DNA of 7,819 nt, taken from the NCBI GenBank assembly GCA_029262975.1, contig JAJCYJ010000988.1:1-7819 (forward strand), given 5' to 3'. The stretch comes from Saprospiraceae bacterium (GTDB lineage: Bacteria; Bacteroidota; Bacteroidia; Chitinophagales; Saprospiraceae). This document shows, piece after piece, positions 1 to 6,499 of the stretch. The translations under genes were made by a program, and so were the position numbers. The stretch's first letter is position 1. Every line of letters begins with the position of its first letter. The notes under the pieces are model-generated. The model did not search any database. It was not told the DNA's origin and saw only the letters and a program-made list of their open reading frames with translations.

Positions 1-1974
1 TTTATTCCAAGACCTGTATCATATAAGTATCTAAATGAAGAGAAAGTGCTGGGGAATTATGCAACTTATTCTGCCAGCGATGGGCTTGAAAATGAAATTA
101 CATTTTTGCAAAATGGATTATCAAAACTGGGGATAACTATAAATGATAATAGTGGGGATTCAGATATATTATTGGTTATCGAAAAAAGTGCTGATGTATC
201 CCTGGAATCTTATCAGTTACGGATAGATCATTCCGGAATAAATATAACAGCACAATCTGCATCTGGAATATTTTATGGCATACAATCACTTTTACAATAT
301 TTGCAATATGCCAAATTAGAAAACCCGACAGGAGAATTACATGTCAGGGGGATTGATATAACTGATCAACCGCGATTTGATTACAGAGGGATGCACCTTG
401 ATGTGGCTCGCAATTTTCATTCAAAAGAAAGTGTCAAACGCCTTATCGATATTATGTCCATTTATAAATTGAATAAATTTCATTTTCATGTAACTGATGA
501 TGAAGGCTGGAGATTAGAGATACCGGGATTACCTGAATTAACGGAAGTAGGTGGAAGACGAGGATATACCACAAATGAAAAAGATCATTTGATGCCATCG
601 TACGGTTCGGGCCTTAATGCAGATGACTCATATGGAAGTGGGTATTATTCAAGGGCTGATTTTATTGAAATTCTGCAATATGCTAATCGCAGGCACATCG
701 AAGTAATCACCGAAATAGATGTACCCGGGCATGCCAGGGCTGCGATAAAATCCATGCAAGCACGCTATGATAAACTTTATGCTTTCGGAGATTTGGAAGG
801 AGCTGAATATTTTCGCCTAGACGACCCTGATGATCGCTCAGAATATGGATCCGCTCAAAACTGGCATGATGGTGTAATCTGTATATGCCGGGATGGTGCA
901 TATAATTTTATGGACAAGGTTTTTAAAGAATTGGTCCTTATGTACGAGGAGGCAAATGCTCCAATTACAGCGCTTCATGTCGGAGGTGATGAAATGCCAT
1001 ATGGTGCCTGGCAAAAGTCGCCTATGTGTGCAGAATTTATTAAAAATCATCCTGAGCTCAATCATACCAACGATTTGCCCGCCTATTTTATGAAGAGAAT
1101 GAAGGATGTGACTAATAAGTATAATCTGACAACCGCTGGCTGGGAGGAAATGGTGATAGCGCATAATGAAGATGGTCATAATTCGACAGAGATTGACATG
1201 TCATTAAGAGGGCAAAATATCCGGCCATATGTCTGGAATGCTATAATCGGTGGTGGACGTGATGATATGATCTACAAGCTTGCCAATGCCGGATTCCAGG
1301 TCGTTATGAGTAATTCATCTGCATTTTATTTTGATATGGCCTATGATAAAGATCCAGATGAAATAGGCCTTAGTTGGTCAGGATTCGCTAATACAGAGAA
1401 AGCTTTCGGTACAGAGCCGCTCGATTTATTTTACCGACACCCCATTGATGGAAATGGACAGCCATTATCAAGGGATTATTTAGAATCAAGAGAAAAATTA
1501 ACACGTACCGGAGCTCTAAACTTTTTGGGTATTCAATCTCAACTTTGGAGTGAAACCGTGATGGATAAATCATCTATAGATTATCTTGTTTTTCCTAAGA
1601 TGTTAGGTTTTGCCGAACGTGCATGGGCGCCTCGGGGAGCCTGGATGAATGAAGTAGACCTTGAGAAGATTGACGATGTCTATGAAAAAGAATGGAATCT
1701 TTTTGCCAATACAATTGGTCAAAAGACACTGAGACTTCTGGATCAATATGAGGAAGGGATCGGATATAGGATTCCAGAGCCCGGAGCTATTATTGAAGAT
1801 GGTCGGCTTCAAGCAAATACTGCATTCCCTGGATTGGAAATAAAATATATCGAAGGTGGCGAAACAAGAATTTACAATGGTCCGGTAAAGATCAATAACC
1901 CACAAGTTGTGTTGTGGAGCGAATCGAGCAGTGGACGAAAAGGTAGAAGTACCGAAATTATAAAGACCCAATAA
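1..1974 (+). CDS. GH20 beta-N-acetylhexosaminidase (chitobiase type), 5'-truncated by window edge
   Basis: The frame is open to base 1 and its first residues read FIPRPVSYKYL, typical of the GH20 N-terminal domain, so the GTG at 46 is internal and the true start is upstream. In window codons, the GH20b-like domain runs to about 115 and the catalytic barrel covers about 120-540. Visible motifs are FHFHVTDDEGWRLEI (around 160-173), DVPGHARAA (240-248) and HVGGDE (326-331). In this family the Asp330-Glu331 pair orients the substrate acetamido group and protonates the glycosidic oxygen. QLWSE (515-519, Trp516) and FAERAWAP follow. A small C-terminal beta domain like that of Serratia chitobiase ends the protein. 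The enzyme removes terminal GlcNAc (or GalNAc) from chitooligosaccharides or glycans. By comparison with chitobiases, a signal peptide and an N-terminal carbohydrate-binding domain are probably missing upstream (inference). Its stop lies 4 bp from that of the convergent MarR gene. Confidence 0.95.
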   Translation, partial: FIPRPVSYKYLNEEKVLGNYATYSASDGLENEITFLQNGLSKLGITINDNSGDSDILLVIEKSADVSLESYQLRIDHSGINITAQSASGIFYGIQSLLQYLQYAKLENPTGELHVRGIDITDQPRFDYRGMHLDVARNFHSKESVKRLIDIMSIYKLNKFHFHVTDDEGWRLEIPGLPELTEVGGRRGYTTNEKDHLMPSYGSGLNADDSYGSGYYSRADFIEILQYANRRHIEVITEIDVPGHARAAIKSMQARYDKLYAFGDLEGAEYFRLDDPDDRSEYGSAQNWHDGVICICRDGAYNFMDKVFKELVLMYEEANAPITALHVGGDEMPYGAWQKSPMCAEFIKNHPELNHTNDLPAYFMKRMKDVTNKYNLTTAGWEEMVIAHNEDGHNSTEIDMSLRGQNIRPYVWNAIIGGGRDDMIYKLANAGFQVVMSNSSAFYFDMAYDKDPDEIGLSWSGFANTEKAFGTEPLDLFYRHPIDGNGQPLSRDYLESREKLTRTGALNFLGIQSQLWSETVMDKSSIDYLVFPKMLGFAERAWAPRGAWMNEVDLEKIDDVYEKEWNLFANTIGQKTLRLLDQYEEGIGYRIPEPGAIIEDGRLQANTAFPGLEIKYIEGGETRIYNGPVKINNPQVVLWSESSSGRKGRSTEIIKTQ

Positions 1975-1978
1975 TGTC

Positions 1979-2413
1979 TTATCGATTCAAATTTTCAAAT
2001 ACCTGATTGATCATTCTAATAAATTCCTTGTATTCTTTTGTAGAAAGGCCAGCCCAGCCGTCAATTCTGGATTTTATGACCTGTGGCATGGTCAGTTCAA
2101 TCATTTGTCTGCCTTGTGGTGTAATATAAATTTTGAATTTTCTTCTGTCTCCTTCGAACGGCTGTCTTACAGCCAGATTTTTCTTACAGAGCAGGTCAAT
2201 GATTCTTGAGATAGTAGGCGCATTCTTATAAGTACTGTCTCCTAATTCAACCTGGGACTGACCATCCTTAGCATGAAGTTTGCTCAGGAGTAACCATTGC
2301 TCAGGAGTAATGTCAGCTTTTAATTTTCTGAATCGATCACTTAAATCAGCTTTAATCGCCTTCGCTGTACGATCGATGAAATATCCAAATGCCTGTGTGT
2401 CTTCATTGTCCAT
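1979..2413 (-). CDS. MarR-family transcriptional regulator (copy A)
   Basis: A 144-residue winged-helix DNA-binding protein of normal MarR length. An N-terminal dimerisation helix (residues 8-30) is followed by the ITPEQW segment (35-40), a recognition helix around YKNAPTISRIIDLL (62-75), and a wing with the hallmark GDRR (88-91) and IYITPQGR (95-102). C-terminal helices complete the dimer interface. I chose the ATG at 2411-2413; a TTG two codons upstream is also open, but the ATG matches the sister gene's N-terminus better. No Shine-Dalgarno is visible. A TACTTTTG box at 2421-2428 resembles a Bacteroidota -7 element but has no good partner and sits very close to the start. It is about 40% identical without gaps to the gene just upstream, so the pair probably arose by duplication. 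MarR proteins usually repress genes for efflux, stress or catabolism and release DNA on ligand or oxidant binding; the ligand here is unknown. Confidence 0.93.
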   Translation of the reverse strand: MDNEDTQAFGYFIDRTAKAIKADLSDRFRKLKADITPEQWLLLSKLHAKDGQSQVELGDSTYKNAPTISRIIDLLCKKNLAVRQPFEGDRRKFKIYITPQGRQMIELTMPQVIKSRIDGWAGLSTKEYKEFIRMINQVFENLNR

Positions 2414-2597
2414 ATCCAATCAAAAGTACTAATAACAAAAAAATAATATCAGGATTCAATGTACACGAATTCTCGGCTATACGTCCATTATTATTTGATC
2501 TTCGTTACAAATGAATATCGCTTTTAAGGTGTTCATCATAGAGGGCTATTAAGTCACTCCGATTAGAAACTCTAAATATGTAATTGGAACCTGCCTT

Positions 2598-3023
2598 TTA
2601 TAGATTAAAATTACCGAAAACTGTTTCAACAATCTTTATAAATCGCTCATAGTCCTCATCATCTAAGCCATTCCAACCCTGGGTCCGTAATTGCTCTGCA
2701 ATCGGAAGAGCTCGTTTCGCTATTTCTCTGCCTTCATCTGTAAGATAAATCTTGTATCGTCGCCTATCGTTATCAAACCTTTGACGTTCTACGAATTTTT
2801 TCCTTTCCAACACATCCAGTATTCTCGAAACTGTAGGAGCATTTTTATAACTCCTTCCTGCCAGGTCGGTTTGTGAAAGCCCGTTAGAGGCCATTAAATG
2901 ATCTAAAATTACCCACTGCTCTGGTGTTAGATCTATTTCCTCCGCTAAAAAAGCCTGGGTAAAAGCTAATTTTACCTGACGCGTAGTTCTTTCAAGATAA
3001 TATCCAACTTGCTTTCCGGACAT
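2598..3023 (-). CDS. MarR-family transcriptional regulator (copy B)
   Basis: A 141-residue MarR winged-helix regulator. Residues 1-30 form the dimerisation helix, LTPEQW is at 32-37, the recognition helix is around YKNAPTVSRILDVLE (59-73), and the wing carries DRR (86-88) and IYLTDEGR (92-99). It shares the YKNAPT-SRI-D recognition-helix core exactly with copy A, so the two may bind related operators (inference). The start is the ATG at 3021-3023; no Shine-Dalgarno is seen, which is usual in Bacteroidota. A gap of 184 bp separates its stop from the start of copy A, with no clear terminator, so co-transcription and separate transcription are both possible. Upstream lie a short TTTCT-tt-AGAAA dyad (3031-3042) and a better palindrome at 3161-3177, either of which could be an autoregulatory operator. 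Confidence 0.93.
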   Translation of the reverse strand: MSGKQVGYYLERTTRQVKLAFTQAFLAEEIDLTPEQWVILDHLMASNGLSQTDLAGRSYKNAPTVSRILDVLERKKFVERQRFDNDRRRYKIYLTDEGREIAKRALPIAEQLRTQGWNGLDDEDYERFIKIVETVFGNFNL

Positions 3024-3160
3024 CCTATATTTTCTTTAGAAACGCAAAGTAAAAAAAGGTTCGTTTGGTAGGTAATCCAATAGAGATAAAGCAGAAATAT
3101 GATCTTATCTGAACCCCAATTGTAATTATTAATATTGCATGAGACTATTAGTAGAGACAA

Positions 3161-3177
3161 CCAGGTGATTAACCTGG
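3161..3177. promoter_or_regulatory. Palindrome CCAGGT-N5-ACCTGG, candidate MarR operator
   Basis: A perfect 6-bp inverted repeat with a 5-bp spacer, 17 bp in all, about 140 bp upstream of MarR copy B. Its size fits operators of dimeric MarR proteins, which bind 16-20 bp dyads. With a 2-nt bulge the arms extend by ACAA/TTGT (3157-3160 with 3180-3183), so it could instead be an RNA hairpin just beyond the adjacent terminator. Assignment to MarR is inference. Confidence 0.3.
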
Positions 3178-3188
3178 AGTTGTTATAG

Positions 3189-3219
3189 TAAAAAAGCGCC
3201 AAAATGAATTTTGGCGCTT
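3189..3219 (-). terminator. Rho-independent terminator of the T9SS-sorted protein gene
   Basis: A perfect 12-bp inverted repeat (3194-3205 with 3208-3219, core GCGCC/GGCGC). On the minus strand it is followed by a run of T (plus-strand A's at 3190-3195). It begins 36 bp past the stop of the minus-strand gene 3256-4140 and lies between that gene and MarR copy B, so it should insulate the MarR pair. The literal 2-nt loop means the innermost pair opens into a tetraloop. Confidence 0.88.
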
Positions 3220-3255
3220 CCGTTTTCTACCTAGTTTTAATATCTTATCTCAAGT

Positions 3256-4140
3256 CTATTTTGCAACGATTACTTGTATTGTCTCTGTAATATTTTTCTC
3301 TGCATCAGAGATTTCTAAGAAATACCCTGATCCAATTAAATCTGAAACATCAATTGTCGTACTTCGAGCCCCTGGATTAATCGTGGCATTTTTTACTTGT
3401 TGACCGACTGCATTTCTCATTATGATTGTTGTTTCATTTTTAACTTCTTCTAAGAATGAAATATTAATGAAATCAATCGCTGGGTTAGGTCCGACCTGGA
3501 TATCAACAGCTGTGGCAAGTTTTGCACTTTTTTCTTCCGAAGTTAAGTCACCAAAATATGTGATATTTAATCTCTTTAAATTTGTTGGACTCATCCATTG
3601 TCCCATTTCTACAAAAGCCGTAGCATATAAGTCACTCACTCCTTCTCTTCCCCATACTATATCATATCTCTCATCGCTTTTAAGAACATCGAACTTAAGC
3701 GTAACTATTGTTACCCAACCATCTTGTTCTGTTAAAGTAATACCACCATTTAGATTATCTGAAAGGTCAATTGAAAAGTTGGCAAATCCTAGATTGTCAT
3801 CAAATATCAATTGATTAATATCATCTGCTTTAATTCCTTGACGATGACTTTCAAAAGTCATTTGGCCATAACTTTTAGCAGGCAATTTTGACTTCGCTTT
3901 TTTAGTATCAAGGCTTAAAACTTCAGAATCATAGTAAAATCTGTAATTCTGTCCTGCCAAAATCAATTGTCCACTTTGTGTATACTGAACTTGTACATCT
4001 ACAAAAAGTTCTTGCGCTTTCTCATCATAATGAGCTGTGGTAAATCTCAATTCGATATCTGAAGCGATCGTAATATTGACTGAAAATAAGAAGGCCGAGA
4101 GGACTAAGATTCTGGTTAGTGTGGTTGTTAAGTTTCTCAT
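3256..4140 (-). CDS. Secreted protein with T9SS C-terminal sorting domain, function unknown
   Basis: Read as 294 residues from the ATG at 4138-4140; a TTG five codons upstream would add MTRQK, but the ATG gives a compact signal peptide. Residues 1-27 are a Sec signal (basic start, hydrophobic ILVLSAFLFSVNI, likely cleavage after IAS). Residues 28-200 are beta-rich, with LFVDVQVQYT, AGQNYRFYYDSEVLSL, LGFANFSIDLSDN and GWVTIVTLKFDVL. This alternation recalls cohesin-like or other immunoglobulin-like folds, but I recognise no specific family. Residues 214-294 are a type A sorting domain: VGPNPAIDFINISF, then MRNAVGQQV, then IDVSDLIGSGYFLEISD, and a basic C-terminal end. In Bacteroidota this domain directs export by the type IX system and anchoring at, or release from, the surface. 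There is no catalytic motif, so a structural, adhesive or binding role is a guess. It has its own terminator and is divergent from the MATE gene. Confidence 0.9.
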   Translation of the reverse strand: MRNLTTTLTRILVLSAFLFSVNITIASDIELRFTTAHYDEKAQELFVDVQVQYTQSGQLILAGQNYRFYYDSEVLSLDTKKAKSKLPAKSYGQMTFESHRQGIKADDINQLIFDDNLGFANFSIDLSDNLNGGITLTEQDGWVTIVTLKFDVLKSDERYDIVWGREGVSDLYATAFVEMGQWMSPTNLKRLNITYFGDLTSEEKSAKLATAVDIQVGPNPAIDFINISFLEEVKNETTIIMRNAVGQQVKNATINPGARSTTIDVSDLIGSGYFLEISDAEKNITETIQVIVAK

Positions 4141-4169
4141 TTTCTGTCGGGTCAATTGATTATTTGATA

Positions 4170-4199
4170 ATTATGCTTCTAAGACGGCGTCACTTTCAA
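4170..4199 (-). promoter_or_regulatory. Possible promoter of the T9SS-sorted protein gene
   Basis: On the minus strand TTGAAA (4194-4199) and CATAAT (4170-4175) are separated by 18 bp, resembling a sigma-70 promoter and placed about 30 bp before the ATG. It does not match the usual Bacteroidota TAnnTTTG element, so support is weak. Confidence 0.25.
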
Positions 4200-4265
4200 C
4201 CCACACATTGGCGATCGCCGTAAAACTTCTCTTTTATTCGACTTTGAAAAGTAGACGTCATATTG

Positions 4266-4433
4266 GATATTCTAATCATATAGGCTTGATTACAGTCCAA
4301 ACAATTACAAAACAGGTAATTATAAATTAGAATAATACCTTATATGATTTAAAATTCAGAATTACGGAAAAGTGATTTTTTTTTAAGAAAAGGATGTGAT
4401 TGAATGAATCTGGAGATAAATGATTAGAATATC
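4266..4433. repeat. Inverted-repeat cluster in the 398-bp intergenic region 4141-4538
   Basis: The stretch 4141-4538 has no gene I would call. A 14-bp perfect inverted repeat brackets 168 bp: GATATTCTAATCAT (4266-4279) and ATGATTAGAATATC (4420-4433), extending inward to 16 matches of 17. Inside are a third copy of the core, ATTAGAATA (4326-4334), a TATATGATT (4341-4349) complementary to 4274-4282, and a 6-bp hairpin AATTAC/GTAATT (4303-4308 with 4316-4321). The left arm can thus pair with several partners. It could be a remnant miniature transposable element, a set of regulator sites for the divergent genes, or a leader RNA with alternative folds. No clear target-site duplication is visible. 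Confidence 0.45.
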
Positions 4434-4538
4434 AGTTAAGCAGCTATCTCTTATGGCTAATATTTGTCTTTCAATCCTGTTCTTAGTGGTAGCAAATCGC
4501 GAAAGACTTACGATACTTACTGTATTCTTGCATCTTCA

Positions 4539-5870
4539 ATGGATCTATTCAACTCATATAAAAAGGATTTTCGCCTCAACTTAAAGTTAGCCCTCCCTAT
4601 CATGGCTGGTCAGATCGGTCAGGTTATGGTTAACTTCATTGACAATGTCATGGTTGGCCAATTAGGGCCTACAGCCCTGGCTGCTGTATCCCTGGCTATA
4701 GCTATATATATATCTTTTATGGTGGTTGGAATGGGTATCTCATTTGCATTACCACCATTAATTGCTGAAGCAGATGGCAAAAATGAACACAGAAGGATAG
4801 GACGGTTGTTCAAGCACAGTCTTGTGATCAACATAACTTATGCCATCGCTTGTGCCATCATTGTAGAGGTAGGTTTGCCTTTACTTGAACACCTCGGTCA
4901 GGATCCAGCAGTAGTGGAATTGGCCAAACCATATTTGAGGATTTCAGGTTGGTCACTTCTTCCACTGATGCTCTTTCAGACGCTTAGATGCTATGCCGAT
5001 GGAATGAGCGAAACAAAGCCGGCGATGATTGCTTCTTTAGTAGGTAATTTATTCAATGTTCTTTTTAATTATATGCTCATCTATGGAAAATTAGGAGCAC
5101 CGGCACTTGGTGTTATGGGGGCAGCCTTGGGTACACTTTTTGCCCGAATCATCATGGTTGTCATACTGATCCTCATCTTAGTTAGATGGAAAGGAATATG
5201 GGGACATATAAAAAACGCTAATTATAAGATATATGCTTTTAATGTATTCAGAAAGGTATTGAGGATAGGAATTCCTACTTCAATGCAAATGTTTTTTGAA
5301 GTATCCGCTTTTGCTGGAGCTGCTTTAATAATGGGGACTTTAGGAGCTGTACCACAGGCTGCGCATCAAATAGCCATCAATCTTTCAGCAATGACTTTCC
5401 TTACTTGTACAGGATTTGCTATGGCTGCTACCATCAGGGTAGGTAACCAACTTGGAAGAAATGATAAGATTGGTGTATACAAGGCAGGCATGTCCGCAAT
5501 CTTTCAGGTGGTTATATTTATGCTTACTGCTGCATTCATATTTGTTATCTTCAGAAATGCCTTACCTACCATTTATATAAATGATCCTGAAGTTATTAAA
5601 ATTGCTTCTGGCCTTCTTATTATCGCTGCTATTTTCCAAGTCTCTGATGGTGTCCAGGTGGTAGCGCAAGGTGCCTTAAGAGGTATCCAGGATGTAAAAA
5701 TTCCAACTGCTATCACCTTTATGGCATACTGGGTATTTGGTCTACCGATAAGTTATTACAGTGCAAATTACATGGATTTCGGTCCAACAGGTGTGTGGAT
5801 GGGATTAGTCATTGGATTAACTATTTCTGCCGGACTCCTGACATACAGATTCAGAAAGATGACCAGATAG
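4539..5870 (+). CDS. MATE family efflux transporter, NorM type
   Basis: A 443-residue inner-membrane protein with about twelve hydrophobic segments in two six-helix halves, full length for the family. It exports cationic drugs or metabolites in exchange for Na+ or H+. Three acidic residues important for cation coupling in Vibrio NorM have counterparts in the same contexts: Asp35 in NFIDNVMVG, Glu254 in FFEVSAF and Asp370 in VSDGVQVVAQGALRG. The match to NorM Asp36, Glu255 and Asp371 (from memory) differs by one residue each, which also supports the ATG at 4539 over a TTG at 4464 that would add 25 polar residues. LPIMAGQ (19-25) and AAHQIAINLS (274-283) are further family signatures. No Shine-Dalgarno precedes the ATG. 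It stands alone between an inverted-repeat-rich upstream region and the separately promoted cytidine deaminase. The substrate cannot be read from sequence. Confidence 0.95.
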   Translation: MDLFNSYKKDFRLNLKLALPIMAGQIGQVMVNFIDNVMVGQLGPTALAAVSLAIAIYISFMVVGMGISFALPPLIAEADGKNEHRRIGRLFKHSLVINITYAIACAIIVEVGLPLLEHLGQDPAVVELAKPYLRISGWSLLPLMLFQTLRCYADGMSETKPAMIASLVGNLFNVLFNYMLIYGKLGAPALGVMGAALGTLFARIIMVVILILILVRWKGIWGHIKNANYKIYAFNVFRKVLRIGIPTSMQMFFEVSAFAGAALIMGTLGAVPQAAHQIAINLSAMTFLTCTGFAMAATIRVGNQLGRNDKIGVYKAGMSAIFQVVIFMLTAAFIFVIFRNALPTIYINDPEVIKIASGLLIIAAIFQVSDGVQVVAQGALRGIQDVKIPTAITFMAYWVFGLPISYYSANYMDFGPTGVWMGLVIGLTISAGLLTYRFRKMTR

Positions 5871-5907
5871 TGCCAATTATATCCATACCCTCTCGTATGC
5901 CATGAGA

Positions 5908-5938
5908 ATTGCGCATGATTTTTGCGTTTATATTTTTG
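5908..5938 (+). promoter_or_regulatory. Bacteroidota-type promoter of the cytidine deaminase gene
   Basis: ATTG (5908-5911), 19 bp, then TATTTTTG (5931-5938). This fits the -33/-7 pattern TTG-N19-21-TAnnTTTG known for Bacteroides and Flavobacterium. Transcription would begin near 5945, leaving a leader of about 14 nt before the ATG at 5959. It lies in the 88-bp gap after the MATE gene, so the deaminase need not depend on read-through. Confidence 0.55.
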
Positions 5939-5958
5939 CCTGTGAATATTGACGCTTT

Positions 5959-6447
5959 ATGAAAGAAATTAGTCACACATCCAGAATATTCTATTTTGAG
6001 GATTATCATTCTATAGGTAATATCGAAATTATAGACCTTTGCACTGCCAGCATAAATGCCATGGAAGACGCTTATGCCATATATAGTAATTATAGGGTCG
6101 GTGCAGCACTCTTGCTTAGTGACGGCAAATTAATAAAAGGCGGGAATCAGGAAAATGCGGTCTATCCATTGGGTTTGTGTGCCGAACGTGTAGCCCTATT
6201 TGCTGCGGCCAGTCAACATCCTGGCAAGAAGATATTAGCACTTGCTGTGGCTACAGCGAGAATTCTTAAAAACCACGAAGAAATTCCACCCTTCCCGTGT
6301 GGATCTTGTCGTCAGGTTATTCTAGAAATGGAACAGCGCCAGGAGCAACCTATTCCTTTATATGTAGTAGGAGCTAATCATGCCGTATGCAAAGTAGATA
6401 GTGTCACAGACATTTTGCCTTTTGCATTTGACAAAACAAGTCTTTAA
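5959..6447 (+). CDS. cdd: Cytidine deaminase
   Basis: A 162-residue cytosolic zinc enzyme that deaminates cytidine and deoxycytidine to uridine and deoxyuridine in pyrimidine salvage. The family signature is clear: YSNYRVGAALLLSDG (42-56), GGNQENAVYPLGLCAERVA (61-79) and PFPCGSCRQVILE (111-123). Cys74 of CAE with Cys114 and Cys117 of PCGSC are the predicted zinc ligands; Glu76 is the proton shuttle; NQEN provides ribose contacts in the family. The CAERVA variant in place of CAERTA is, from memory, common in Bacteroidota. The length and the roughly 30-residue N-terminal lead match the homotetrameric class with an extra N-terminal helix. The start ATG at 5959 lies just behind a good promoter without a Shine-Dalgarno. 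The tail (about 150-162) is less conserved. Very confident. Confidence 0.96.
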   Translation: MKEISHTSRIFYFEDYHSIGNIEIIDLCTASINAMEDAYAIYSNYRVGAALLLSDGKLIKGGNQENAVYPLGLCAERVALFAAASQHPGKKILALAVATARILKNHEEIPPFPCGSCRQVILEMEQRQEQPIPLYVVGANHAVCKVDSVTDILPFAFDKTSL

Positions 6448-6474
6448 CCTTTGATCTCATCATACCTAAATTTG
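6443..6474 (+). promoter_or_regulatory. Probable promoter of the FecA-like receptor gene
   Basis: TTTA (6443-6446), 20 bp, then TAAATTTG (6467-6474), an exact match to the TAnnTTTG -7 element with a 3-of-4 upstream box overlapping the cytidine deaminase stop. Transcription would start near 6481, giving a leader of about 55 nt that contains the stem described at 6500-6570. The -7 box sits inside an imperfect 15-bp palindrome (6463-6477, TACC...GGTA) that could be an operator. Confidence 0.4.
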
Positions 6475-6499
6475 GTAGTCTGCTCCTAAATCTCGGCTT

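Noticed and set aside
46..48. GTG as start of the hexosaminidase
   Set aside because: The frame continues to base 1 with family-typical residues, so the gene is truncated by the window rather than starting here.
3422..3814. 130-codon plus-strand open frame antisense to the T9SS protein gene
   Set aside because: It has no recognisable domain, and the opposite strand carries a clear signal peptide and sorting domain, so this is a shadow frame.
4210..4219. GGCGATCGCC palindrome resembling the cyanobacterial HIP1 element
   Set aside because: I noticed only this one copy in the window and the genes are Bacteroidota-like; probably chance or a simple methylation site.
4376..4384. Run of nine T in the intergenic region, possible terminator
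   Set aside because: No GC-containing stem precedes it on the plus strand (only a weak AATTC/GAATT dyad) and no gene ends just upstream.
4464..4538. TTG-initiated 25-residue extension of the MATE protein
   Set aside because: The extension is polar and family-unlike; the ATG at 4539 places the three coupling acids almost exactly at NorM positions.
4694..4715. TA-rich simple repeat inside the MATE gene
   Set aside because: It encodes an ordinary membrane-helix stretch (AIAIYIS) in frame and shows no sign of a tandem-repeat tract beyond codon choice.
5884..5899. CATAC/GTATG hairpin after the MATE stop as a terminator
   Set aside because: Only five pairs and no T-tract follows; too weak to call.
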